DNA from: Setoptus koraiensis
Lineage: Eukaryota; Arthropoda
Length of the DNA stretch: 64,000 bases
Direction: 5' to 3'
NCBI GenBank assembly: GCA_048013815.1
Contig: CM106585.1
Span: 2,356,001-2,420,000, forward strand
In this document: one piece after another, positions 23,030 to 36,590 of the stretch
Layout: every line of letters starts with the position of its first letter
Position numbering within the stretch: the stretch's first letter is position 1
Notes under the pieces: generated by a model
The model's input: the letters and a program-made list of their open reading frames with translations, nothing else
Database searches by the model: none
What the model was told of the DNA's origin: nothing
Position numbers and translations under genes: made by a program

Positions 23030-26000
23030 GACGTACGCATATATATTTATATTATATTTATATATATATATATGTTTACACAGTAAGTAATAATGGCAGT
23101 AAGCTAAACCACGATTGTGCTCTCATATACAACTGAACATAGAGAGTGCGCAAAATTGACATAGCTCTTTCTCTCTGACAAAACATCACCCAACATACAA
23201 AACACTCGCTGTGACTAGCTAACTGACAATCGCTATGAAACTGCTACTGATCAAACTATTGCCGCCTCTATTGTCTGACATTGTGAGTAACGACTGTCTA
23301 TTTTGATGCTCGAACAAACACTGATTACGTGTTCCTCGTTGTTATATATTCTATGTCAATACTGTTGTTGCTTTCGCTGTTGCATCTATTGTTTTAAGAC
23401 AACAAGAAACAAAGACAGACCAAGCTCTATTCTGTCGCTATACTGAATTGCGTTACGTGGTCGTACTATTTTGTATTGATTGTTGGTTTATCCATCACTC
23501 AAAGCCGACAAAAATAGTGCCCAAACAAGAACAGAGAACCATTCGAGGGCTTGAAATTAATTTCCTTTTGTTTCGCTGATGATGGATAAACTTCAATTTT
23601 GGGCTCACCTGCGCATTGGAGAGTGCGCAAACAAGATTGTTCTTGTCATCGCTTGCACTGGTCATGCAAACACACACACACACACACAAAGTCAGCAGAT
23701 AGGGGTGGCCAGTATTTTATAGGTCTCGCTCTCTTCATGCTAAATGGACGGACACTCCAATGAGGCAACTCTTAGCAACAGACCAGCCCTAGATATGGTA
23801 GGGGTAGAAGTTTTTTTCTTTGCATCATTCTAACATTTGATATATCGTCAAGTGGCCGAACGAATGACGATCAAGCTAATATTAATGTGGATGTGAGATC
23901 ATAAACAATGTGCTAGTTATGTTGTCATGTCCATTGATGTTCATGTATATTGTTGTCGTTGTTTTATATCAATTGAATAGAATGTGTTCAATCAATGGCC
24001 ATTATTGATTGGTCATTTCGTTATATCAAAACACATTCTTCCAGAGGTAGAATACAATGAACATCTCAGTTTCAATTTTAGTTAGTCTAGTTATTGAAGC
24101 AGTATGTGTCAATTGCGATTATTGTCACACCACTTCGCTCCACAACATACATGCTATATATACAAACACCGACACACACACACACACACACATCAGTCAA
24201 GTCAGATTCAGTTCAGATAAAACTCATCTAGTTCTCAATTTAACGCTGACTAGATGGTGACATCACCTGTGTGTGTTAAACTCCAATTTTAACTTTTGGT
24301 TGTTATCAGTTGTGACTGGTGCTTTAAAACAGTCGGTGGACATAATGGTATCAATTGTCTTGTCTTGATACTGTCTCTATCTACTGCCTGCGCTGTCTAT
24401 CTATGGTCGATAAGTCGTATAAGTCATCGTTACATAAGTGATGAGAGTTATAACTCCATGTGGCCATGTATCATTGAATGTGAATAGAACCAGCAATAGC
24501 AACCAATTATCATGCCAACACTCTCATGAGAGGACATGTTGCTTGCTTGCCGCTGCCGTTGTTGCTATTACCACATGTTATATATCGACTGTTGTTGCTT
24601 GTGATGTTAGCGTCAAGTGGTGACGCAAGATTAACACCGTCATTGCTGGTACCGCCGCCGACGCCGCCACCACCACTGTAGTCACTGTCACCGCTATTAG
24701 CGCCACCAACATAGACAATAACAACACATTGAATAAAAAGAGAGAGAGAGAGATAGATACAGACAGGTGAGCGCATTAAACAGCTGGAGCACAAAAAGTG
24801 TTTCTCCCACACTTGTGAGCGGCTTGTTAGTAAGTGCTAGTTACATCGTTATCAGTGTCATTGCCGTGGAAAATAACAACACGACAGCATCATCAGTGGA
24901 GCGGGCAACAATGACAATACTATCTACTGGTATCGCTAACTAGCAATGGACGTCCAATCCAATCCGAAGCAATCTGATCAGACGCAATCCAATCAATGTA
25001 GGAGGCAACGCAAGATCTCACACTTAGAGGCTTCCTTCAATTTCTCCACTTTGGCCTCCCTGTGCCGCGCTTCATTGCCGGTCTCAATCAATGCCTCGCT
25101 CGCTCATTCTGTTCTCACTGGCCTGTTGTGACTGTTGTTATATACAAGAAATATCACACCTTGTTACTATTATTAGCTAACAGGCTCAAGACTTGTTAAA
25201 TATATATAGCAACTGTGTGACAACTTGTTGTTGCCCAACTAGAGAGCACATCTTTCACAGAGAATAGATCCCACGAGACTGAGAGCTCATTCATGTTTAG
25301 CTCATTCTCTTGTGATCTTTTAGTGATAATAGCGCGTGTTCCTAGTTGTTATTTGTCGGCGACAATATATCACCGCAATGAGATAACTATACAATAACAC
25401 ACGCTCCCAAGTGATATGGTGATTCTCATCGCTCCCTCAAAACATAGGTATCGAGATGGGAGCCATTTAGAAGTCAGTGTGAAACACACACGATGCCCAT
25501 TCTGACATTCACACAAACATGTTTGATTTAATTTCAACCGCACTCTACAAGTGCAAGTTTTACATTTTTATGTTATTGTTGGTCGCTAATTACAACTGCT
25601 TTGTCCTCGTGGCCTTAGATTAGATGGTCACACAATATATAGAGGATGTCCAGTGTATGGTGGCTTCACTTTGGTACGTTTTGGTTGGTTGGTTTCGGAA
25701 TCATCTGTCGCCGCTGACTTGCTAGTCATGTGCCAGCACAATAATGATGACTTTGCCTTCTTTGTGCCCATTACATGGCATGACGGATTTCGACTGACAT
25801 TAACACTGGCAGACGGTAAAATGGCTTCTATGCGCTACCGCTATGTTCTACATGTTTCATGTATGAGAGCAAGTATCGGTATTGCAGTTGACCAGATAGA
25901 CGTACATGTTTGTATCATGTGCCAGTCTGGTGACATAAACAGCAGCTGACAATCATCAATTACCACTGGTACCATTTTCTAGCAGCAGTTATCCCATGCA

Positions 26001-26516
26001 CTCTGCTCATATTTAGAGGAAAGAGTTAGGGATCGAAGTACATTCAATAACTTCGGCACAAGAACAAATATACATTTATAGATATATATGCATGTATATA
26101 AATGTGCGTTAGAGGGAACGAACATCCGAGGAACAAGCATTTCATTGCTCCAATAATCACCATGAGCGAAACCATGCACGCGTGTGTGTGTGCATTTGAC
26201 ATTCGCATCCTTTTGTCCACTACTGTACTGTCATCAATTGTTACGTAACGTTCAACGGCTGCTGCTGCTGGAGCAGTGAAAATTGGCCGGCTTACAAGAT
26301 ATGCCTATAAGATATCATGTCTGGGAATATTATTATGTGTTGCAACTTTTCAAGTCATCAATGAGTTGTAAACAATTGTAGACACAAGCTGGAATAACTG
26401 GGTTGTCACAATGTGTTGTCTCTATGATAAACTATTTGCCATTTTGCAAAACGAGCTGGAGCACTTAACGATAACTCTTAATGATTTGAAAATATTTGAT
26501 CTGGTGCCAAATGTCC
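23030..26516. other. Intergenic region upstream of NFI, no gene seen
   Basis: Contains the NFI 5' flank, CA runs at about 23672-23688 and 24171-24191, and scattered short open frames without domain features. Nothing else is supported. Confidence 0.5.
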
Positions 26517-27044
<528 letters not shown>

Positions 27045-27242
27045 CTTGCGGTACTTTGTGCGTTGTTGCGCCTGCTATCTGCCAGAATCATCACGTTGGA
27101 GCACACAATCGTTTTGTCTGAATCGATCGCTGTCAGTACGAGTTGTACAATAATAATGGTTCTACATTCAATGATATAATAATCTATTCTTCAAGTTAAT
27201 CAACTACAATGCAAGCTAATAGATTGCAGAGCGACTTCAAGA

Positions 27243-27742
27243 NNNNNNNNNNNNNNNNNNNNNNNNNNNNNNNNNNNNNNNNNNNNNNNNNNNNNNNNNN
27301 NNNNNNNNNNNNNNNNNNNNNNNNNNNNNNNNNNNNNNNNNNNNNNNNNNNNNNNNNNNNNNNNNNNNNNNNNNNNNNNNNNNNNNNNNNNNNNNNNNNN
27401 NNNNNNNNNNNNNNNNNNNNNNNNNNNNNNNNNNNNNNNNNNNNNNNNNNNNNNNNNNNNNNNNNNNNNNNNNNNNNNNNNNNNNNNNNNNNNNNNNNNN
27501 NNNNNNNNNNNNNNNNNNNNNNNNNNNNNNNNNNNNNNNNNNNNNNNNNNNNNNNNNNNNNNNNNNNNNNNNNNNNNNNNNNNNNNNNNNNNNNNNNNNN
27601 NNNNNNNNNNNNNNNNNNNNNNNNNNNNNNNNNNNNNNNNNNNNNNNNNNNNNNNNNNNNNNNNNNNNNNNNNNNNNNNNNNNNNNNNNNNNNNNNNNNN
27701 NNNNNNNNNNNNNNNNNNNNNNNNNNNNNNNNNNNNNNNNNN
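27243..27742. other. Assembly gap, exactly 500 N
   Basis: The run is exactly 500 bases, which indicates a fixed-size scaffold gap of unknown true length. Open frames spanning it are meaningless. Confidence 0.99.
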
Positions 27743-29974
27743 CAGTATGCATCTCGGATCAGAGTGGGGAGAGTCCAGCTCCACCCCCGGACAACCTTGC
27801 CCCCCCCCCACCCCTCTCTGTAACAACATCAACCTGGCTCGGATTTTTGCAACATTTCGATGATGCGCCAATACTTTTTACCCATTTATCATCGAATGTC
27901 GGTTCATCAGGGACAAGTGCAGCTCGAGACATTCAGACCATCAATTAGGCCTAGCCTACTCTTCATCAACATAATAGGCTTCAATCAGCAGTTGTTTCGA
28001 TTATTCTTTGTTTTGATGTTTCGTTGTTTCGACAGAGTTTCGACAAGATACAAATAAAGCTCTCTCAGTGCATCTGTGACACTATGTTGTTCATGGAGGT
28101 TTACGGGGACATTATCTTGATGAACCTTTTCTTAATGCCGATAGGTGGTGCCAGTGATTTCTGTGGGTGGATAACTGCTCGAATGGAGCTGAGACTTACA
28201 ACTCCGTTGCCCGAAAATGACTTGATTGGTGGCAACGATTCTTATCAACTAACAATAGCGACGGTAGTTGATGACAACTTTACAGCAACCGGAATTCCAT
28301 CATCGTAAACTCGACTGTGAGTCGGGGCATTACCTGTTGAACTGGAATGCAGTAATGATTGCGTATGTAATGAAATTAACAAGATTGGTCAGTCTCGTCC
28401 AGAGTCTGTTTAACCCCGTGATCGACTGGCCGAGTTATCGGTGGTTGCTAGTGGTTCGGTTGCTGAGGCACACAAGTGTAAACAATGCACACAATAATAA
28501 TAATGGTCGTAATAATAATAGCGATCGAAAGTTAGAGAAAGTGAACGAAGCACAATAAAGCATACAAGTTGCTATGTCGATACAAGCTAACGCAGTTGCG
28601 ACAGCAAACGACACTTGTTATTGAAAAGTGAATAAATAGTTGTAACAGTTGAGTAATACAAGGCAATCGAGCGACACTTTTTCTGCTAGCCAACTGCTTT
28701 TTTTTTTGAATCGGTTGAACGACTTGCATCAAATGGAGAGCTTGACAACTGGCAAGCTACTTTTGCTAGTGTCAGTTGCCTATTAGCCTTGCAGTTTGAG
28801 TTAACATTGAGAATCGAGTTGGATAGCGGCTCGTTGCACTTGCCAGCTGACTGTTGCCGGTCGCTTGTTACCAGTTACCAGTTACCAGTTGCCAGGTTGC
28901 AGCTCCATCAAGAGCTAGCCAAAGAGTTGCCATAGTTTACCAAGCTATAATAAACGTACGTATATATACGCATACTATAGTTCTCAATGGACATTACAGT
29001 TGTCTAATTGCGACCCAACTAACCTCGTTGCAATAGTTGGTCCTCTTTCCATTTTTCCAGAGTGCTTTAGTTGTTGTGCGTTTGCTTGCGATTGTACTGG
29101 AACTAGTTAAGGTGGAAGATATAAATAAAACAACAATATCAATTAATATTGTTGCTGTGGAATTGTTGTGCAAGTGATCCTTGGAGTTACGTCACTAGTT
29201 GTGTGTCATTCGGTCTGAATAGTCCTAGGGATAAACTGAAATTAAATTATCAAATTGCTATTGTCGTAGTGAAGTAGAGTAGAGAGAACGAAATTATGAG
29301 TTGAGTCGTTACAACCAAATCAAAATAGTGCTCGGATAAATGTAATTGGAGTGGAAATATGCCTGCATCTAGATTGAAAGTTTCATTGAAAGTGCACCAC
29401 AATAGACCCGTTCAATTGTTCATTGTTACGGCATTCACATGGAATAAATCCATGCAGATCGCAGCCCGATTGAGTAGATGCAAATTTTCAGTGGCGAAAT
29501 TAATCAAATAATCTAGCCAGTTTCTCTAGATAATCTTGTTCTCTTGGCGTCGCTATTGTTGCTGTTGTCGTACTCTTGAATTTTTACCCTTTCTATTTGC
29601 GCCTGTACCGTGTTTCACTGTGTGCGCTCATTCCAATTGCCTTTTGGTCGCTTTTTTCAAATCCCGCCAGGGCGACACAACTGATTCATCTCGTGCAATG
29701 TGAGCGAGTAGCAGTTTATCTTGTGCAGTGCGTATGTGCAGGATCTCAAACAATTATCTGAACCCGCTCACGCCAAACTTAACGCCAATCTGCTTGGATG
29801 CAAGCTCAAAAGAATCAGAATGAATAAACATTTATCGAGACACTGTGACTGGTCGAGCGGACCTACGCGCCCCTGGTGGAGAAAATAAGCGACTGAAAAA
29901 TGCTTTGAATATAGGCACAGTGTACGAAAACTCACACGCTAAACCACTATGGCTTTCACATTGTTGTCCCTGTC

Positions 29975-29975
29975 G

Positions 29976-30034
<59 letters not shown>

Positions 30035-30035
30035 G
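29975..30035. repeat. (GTT)n microsatellite
   Basis: About 20 uninterrupted GTT units. It gives poly-Q on one strand and poly-C on the other, explaining the short open frames there. Confidence 0.95.
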
Positions 30036-33000
30036 CATGATGTAATAATGTCATGATATAACAGCGACAACAATTGACAATATTATGTCAAGTCTTGTCC
30101 CCTTGCTCACACGATGCATCTCTCACTTTTCCCCATTGGACAGCCACTTTCCAATCTGCTTCCTTTCACTACAACCGTACGCAAACACTGTTGTTGTTTG
30201 CAAGCTTGTTTATAAACAACAACAGGTGAGTTGATTTCTCATCTTTCCACAGGCCAATTCAATAAGCTCAACTGAATATCAGGTGATGACTCGCTACTTG
30301 GCCGCTTGACTCATACAACTACGAACAACGGAAACGGCAACAAGCGAAAAAAAGAATGAAAACTCTTTATTCTTTCTATCATCATTGTAAATAGTGATAA
30401 GTGCATAAATAATAACACCTGAGCCTAAGCTGAGTGTGTGTTTCCTATCACCACCGATATCAGCACCATTGATAGCCACTTAAAACCATCAATCAATGTC
30501 GGCAACAATGTTACGCAATACCGGTGTACAATGGTACAAAAATTGTTTATCTAATGTGTGCCAGTGAGTTGTTTGTAACAATGGCCACTGACCAGTCGCG
30601 CGCAATTGTTGACTTTGTCTATTATTCATTCGGTTAAATCATTTCGTTTTCTTTTTGTGTAGGAATTGGCCACAATAATAAACTTGAGCAAGCGTATTTA
30701 TATTACTTAACTCACTCAATAAACTGATATGAATGATTCGTGCGTTTATCCGACAAGTAAGGTGTCGGTATGAATTGATAAAATAAAATTTGCCTAGCCA
30801 ATTCAGTTGATTAACAATGACAACATGTGGCGCACTCTCATTCACAACAATTGAACTTGAACCGACCGACCGGATGATGACTGGTCGTGCAATCATTAGA
30901 CTAGCTGCCATCCTGCGGGCTACGTGACGACACGCGACTAACTAATATCAAGATCGTCGACAGTGCTAGATAACATTTATCTTGTCTATTGTGTTTATTT
31001 CATCGTTGGCACATTCACATTAGCTTGTTAACAACAACAGCAACAACAACAACAATTAACACACTGTTGTGACAGAAACTAAACAATACCGGCAACAGCA
31101 ACAACAACAACAACAACGAGTTGCTTTATTCATCGCTTATATATTCAATCAGCCAGCTAGAGCAAATTAAGTGAATGAGCTTCCGACGCAAAAATGTTTA
31201 CTTTTTGTTGTAGAACATTGGTTATGCAGAGAGTGAGCCGTTATGTTGTTTATTTCAAGGTTATCCATCAATATTATCGTATAGCCGCGTTGCAGATCAA
31301 ACGCGGAGCCTCGACACCAACAGCAGAGTCATTGCAACAATAACAACTATTCAATGTTGTGCTGTTCCGGCGCTAACAATTGCGAGAGCAATCTTTTGTC
31401 TAATGTATATTTGCTCCAACATCGCTCGTTCGAATGACTGCTGCTGAGCCGGCTGACAACAACCCGACCCGATAGATCAATTGTGTGCGATGATGAGCCA
31501 AAGAAAGAAGCCAAGCGAAATAACAAGCCCGTCGAATAAATGGATAAACGAATAACCTGAGTTACCTGATACTATCAGGCCGATAGTGTTAGGGATGTTT
31601 GAATGAGAGATGCCAGTCGGCGGTGGCAATGAAAACTAGTTCTCATGAGGGAATTCGCTTTTGTTGTTGTTGTAGTTACGTTCGCAGATCTATAGCAAGT
31701 TTTCCAGCTAGTCTTGTCGGAAGAGTTAGTCGGCAGTAATAGACAAAACAAACTAAAAGTCTTAAAGTTTGAGCGTATGAACGTGCCAAAGTAAAGAAGC
31801 CCAACCAAAAATAACCGATTTACTCTATTATTCAAAAGACGCACAGTCGTCGCTGATATTGTTATTACTGTTACTCTCACTTTACTTTAGCTATACAAAC
31901 AGAGCTCGATGGTATGCTCATATTAGTCAATAGTTTACAGGAGTAGAGTGCTTAATTAATCCAGTCACTGCACTCAGAAATCTATCTAATTATTCTTGAA
32001 ATTTCTTCTTTGTCTTAGGCTGTCCCCACGAGGTGTCTGCACGTCAGTGTCTGAGTTTAGTATCGTATAACGTGACTACGACAATATGCTCTTATGGGGA
32101 CTTTTTATCTGGGCAGATAAAAACGTTTTACAAAGTAGTTTTAATGGTAACTTTAATGTAGTAGTTTTATATTCTCTAATGACGTAGTATCAAATGCATC
32201 CATTCAATAGTGTGAATTCATATTCATACTTCTCTACCCATACCATTTATACCATCCATATATCAGATTATCACAATTCAGCTTATTACAGCAGTGCTGT
32301 TGGCACTAGATGTAGCATTACTTGTGTCTGTGTGCAGGCAAGAAAGAGTAAAATATAAAATTAAAAAAAATCTAGTATCGGCAGTCAGGAAAGAAGTATC
32401 ATTATTAACCTTGAAGTCACTCTCCTTAGAAGTTTCTTCGTAGACGGCGACGACGACGATGCCGACGACGCCGACTGATACCACTGACATCACAGTAGAG
32501 ACTAAATGACGGTCTCATTAGGGCCACATGTAATTGGCTCGAATGGCCAATTAATCAGCAGCATTAATTGATTTTTTGAAACTGGGCTCGTCCACATCCT
32601 CTGTTCGGCCGTGCCAATTCTGACAATCAATTTTGTCAGTCAACTATTATTGTTGTTTTTCATGCAACATCAGCAATAACAGTTGAAGCCAGCAACACAA
32701 TTTCAGTCAGTCTTTTCATGGCTGCTTGTTGTTGTTGCCGCTGCTGTTGCTGTAATTGGTTGAAAATTCTGGAATTCGCTCGGTCTATCTCAGGTGTTTA
32801 CGATGAAAACCGTGTACATGTAAATTCACGAGGAAGTTTCTAAAGATAAATCATGCAAATTAGCATTGCTAATGCATGCAATGTTCAATGTCAAAGAGGA
32901 CGACGATGACGATAATCGACAGCGAATAGTTGTCCCAACAATATGTCGATCAATGATCTCGCCAAATAATGACTGGCAACACGCGAACAAACAACAACAT

Positions 33001-33837
33001 CGCTGACGTGACTTTGTTCTAAATCTAGAATCTAGATCTTATTTTGCGGATAATGTCACAGACACAAGCTCACAAACTCACTCGTCTGACAGGCCCCGAT
33101 TGATGGGCTAATTATGATGATTGTTTTTCAGACTCGAGCACCGTCGCGAGCTTGCACCGATCAATTATTGCCTATTGGTTGGTGCTTGGTGTTGTTGAGA
33201 TTGCCAAAGATTGACGCTGGCCAGCGAGCGAGCTTAGATAAAAGAGCTCAGATTAGAGAGAAATTGTTTGTGGTGGGTCTGCGTCTTTAGAGACACACGA
33301 CTGCATAGGCGAGTGAAAATGAGCGAGTCTTCGGACTGTCAAGCTGGTATTGAGACAAATGGCAAAAATAAGCATTCTGTTGGCCTCGAGAGTGGTAAAC
33401 AGCGACTACAATTTATATTCATCAACTAAATGTAAAATAATATTGAATATAATGATCGACTGGCACCAGCAATGTTTTGCTAACTGTTATGTCGTGTGTC
33501 ACACCCAGTGTTGGATTTAATTTGAATTTGTTTAGGGCTTTTAGGCAGAAGAAATAACTATTGGCTATCGATCCAGTGGCCGGCCAACAAGTTTTGAGTG
33601 TTAAGCTTTTGTGGTAACATGAGATGAGTACGCTGAGTGAGTGTAACTGTACTTTGAACTCTCACTCTGTTTTGATTGTGCTCGTATCCAGGTAAAATAT
33701 GAAAATTGTTGGAATGGCCAACTGTAAAGCAACAGCCAGAGAGAATGTAATAATAGTGGACGAGACAGTTTAACTAGTGGTTACACACACAAGCACACAG
33801 GTGAGTGACTGTGTGTAGCTCGGAGTGATTGTATTGA

Positions 33838-33900
33838 TTGTCGTTGTTGTCGTTGTTGGTTGTTGTTGTCGTTGGTTGTTGTGGTTGTTGTTGTTGTTGT
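33838..33900. repeat. Imperfect (TTG)n tract
   Basis: TTG units with TCG and TGG interruptions. Confidence 0.8.
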
Positions 33901-36111
33901 TAAAGTTTGCTCAGCCAGTCAGTCACCTCTCTATTTCTCTGTTGCTCTCTGATTGGCATGGATACAACAAAGCGCCGACAAAGGTGCCAGCAAACATCAA
34001 CCGTTGGCCCACTTAATGATCCCATGAATTAAATGGCTCGAAAACTGATAGCTCAATCATTGGCTTGCAAGCAAGTTTGTTGTTGGTGTGTGTATTATAT
34101 TGTGTCTCAATATTGTGTGCTGAGGCCAATAGCTAGCCTCAATAATATTGAGATATCACTATTATTGTTGAGTCAGTATGCAAATGCAGTGAGTTTCTAA
34201 TTGATTGGGCATATGCTCGCTCATTGAGTATAACAATAAAGTAGTCACAACAAGCAACAAGCAACAACAACGACAACAACAACTAGTCATTGTGGTTACA
34301 TAACAACTATGATTAGCGGCGCTGACCACACACAAACTTTAGCGTCATTGTCAGCAAACAACACTTATAGTTGCACAAGCTGATACAAGCCATTTCAAGT
34401 TCGCTGTCTGGCCACATTGGCAAGACCGTGACAGTTAGTTTAGTTATGAGTGATAGTCAATTTACAATTGTTAGTCATTCTTGTCAATTCCTGTCGGTCG
34501 GTGGCACACACACAGCAGTATATCACCGGGCTGGTGATTGTCGGACGGGCACGACAATGATGACCATACTATGGTCATCACAGTGATAACACCCCATCAT
34601 CCACCTATTCATGTTTCCATTGGAATGTAAATGTTGTATTAGAATATATTTTATATTTCAATGATTTTATATTGCAATATATGTTGCATTGCAATATATG
34701 TTACGTTGCAATGCGTCGTGAATGCGCAATAAGTAACTGCGAAGCGAGAAACAATGCATTCAGCTTTCGTTTGAGAGTTTTGCGAAAGCCCTAATTGATT
34801 GTTTTGCGATCCAAATGGCGTTCGATGTCCACTCTAAATCGTCCGGCACACAATTGTTGCTGGCTGGCTGTCGCTCGCACAAGCGGACGAGTGAACAAAA
34901 GAAACGACATTACTAATTGTTGCTCCATTAGCTGTAATTTGCATATTTATATGTTACAATATGTATATATATATTTGGATTAATTATGTGTGTACAGTAA
35001 ATCAGGCTGAATCAGGTTGCATCAGCAGCAATGCGACACGCCAAAAGAACGCACAGTATACAAGCGATGATTGGCCAAATAGAAGTACGAAAATAATAAT
35101 GATTCTCTCTTCTTGTTCGCTGCATATCCTGAATATCCCTGCAGACTGCAGTATTTAGCCTGTTGTGTGAGTGTACACTGTGTAAAGCTGGCAAAATTGA
35201 TAGTTCAAAGCCGTCAAAGCAAGCAAATTGAAAGCTCTGGCAAAGGAATGCGGGAGCCTCGCCGCGGTATACCAGTGCGTCACTATTCAATTTGAATTAT
35301 TTCGGCTCATTTGAAAATGAGCCAAAATTATATCGCTACGAGTTTAAACGGAGCCAAACGAATTGACGGCACATATGAGTAGAGTGAAGCATATAACACT
35401 GACAGCTTACTATGACTAGCTTGCCAGCTAGCGAAGCCGACAATAAAACAACAACTTGTTGATCTTCTATAAGCTGTTGATAGTTTCCTGACTGAATACT
35501 AGCCAGTCAGCCAGCCAGTCAGTCAGTGAGCCAGTATTAAGTCTGGCGAGCTGTTAGACCAGCAAGTGAGCCAGTCTAACTACTGCATGCCTACTACTTG
35601 TACCTCTAGCACTACCACAACCACTTTATAATGTAAAAGTGTTAGCGACAACCACCTACAGCAAGCACAACAACATTATCATTTGTTGCTCTCTCACTAG
35701 TTGTATATACTCAATAGAGAATAACCAGTATTCTTTGGCTCTATCTCGCCATCCGTCGCCACTAACATTTACAAACAACAACATGCAGTGGTGCCAAAAC
35801 AGAAACCACCTTGCACGACGCTAATCAGTAGTTCAGCAAAATCATTGCAACAAGTAATGAGAGAGAGCGAGTTTGCATTTCGAAGAGCGCCAGCGCATTT
35901 CTTAATATCAACAACAACAACAGTGCTATCAGCAGATTGTTCTTCGACAGCGACGACGAACAGGTGAACTTGACATTCGTTTCTTTGCCTCGCCTCGAAC
36001 AACAACGACAACAAATTATCTGCCATTGCAAGCACACTCTCTCCTCGATCGGGCCCGAACACGATTATTCACAGCTAACAAATTAATAGTGACGCTGGCT
36101 CGCCCCCCTGT

Positions 36112-36113
<2 letters not shown>

Positions 36114-36149
<36 letters not shown>
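36114..36149. repeat. (AG)n microsatellite (GAGA run)
   Basis: Eighteen AG units about 440 bases upstream of the Ig/FN3/DB start codon. GA runs near promoters can bind GAGA-factor-type proteins in insects; a role here is only inference. Confidence 0.85.
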
Positions 36150-36153
<4 letters not shown>

Positions 36154-36590
36154 TCTCGGGTATCACATCACAGGACCGGAAAGCAGGCGCCAATCAAAGG
36201 GTGACAACAACAGCAAAAGTAGCCACCATAGAGTACGTGATATTGCACGATTTAGTGCCCATGCAAATCATGTTGAGCTCATGAAAATATCTGAGGTCTC
36301 AGTCACCAGTAGACAGTGCTGATTTGATTTTGACAAATGATATGCAAATCGTGGGTGCCATCTTATCATCGCCAGCACCTACAATCATTTACATGACCTA
36401 CAATTACATTACCACAGTAACCCCACCAGCATAAGCAACGACAACAAACGTGCAACGAGCACCATCCGAGACAAAAGTGTTAATTATCACACATCGATCG
36501 ATTGATTCAAGTCAAACAGACGTGACTTGAAGTTTAGTACAAGTTAATTAGAGCGCGACACACTCGCAATCAATCATTATTCATATCATT

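Larger units (their letters stand above)
27743..36590. other. Intergenic DNA upstream of the Ig/FN3/DB gene, no gene seen
   Basis: Rich in CAA/TTG and GA microsatellites and short tandem repeats (a 7-base GTTACCA repeat at about 28867-28890; TTGCAATATATG-like repeats at about 34660-34710). Open frames are short and repeat-derived. The 3' part (about 36150-36590) is probably the 5' flank or 5' UTR of the gene starting at 36591. Large regulatory regions would be expected for such a gene, but I recognise no specific element. Confidence 0.5.

Noticed and set aside
25653..25949. 98-codon + strand frame
   Set aside because: Begins with GTG, no domain, no neighbouring exon or signal.
27200..27871. 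Open frames of over 170 codons on both strands
   Set aside because: They consist of the 500-N assembly gap plus short flanks.
29832..30045. Poly-Q (-) and poly-C (+) open frames
   Set aside because: Both come from the GTT microsatellite and have no supporting sequence on either side.
36026..36322. 98-codon + strand frame upstream of the Ig/FN3/DB gene
   Set aside because: Its core is an RE repeat from the AG microsatellite; probably 5' flank or UTR.
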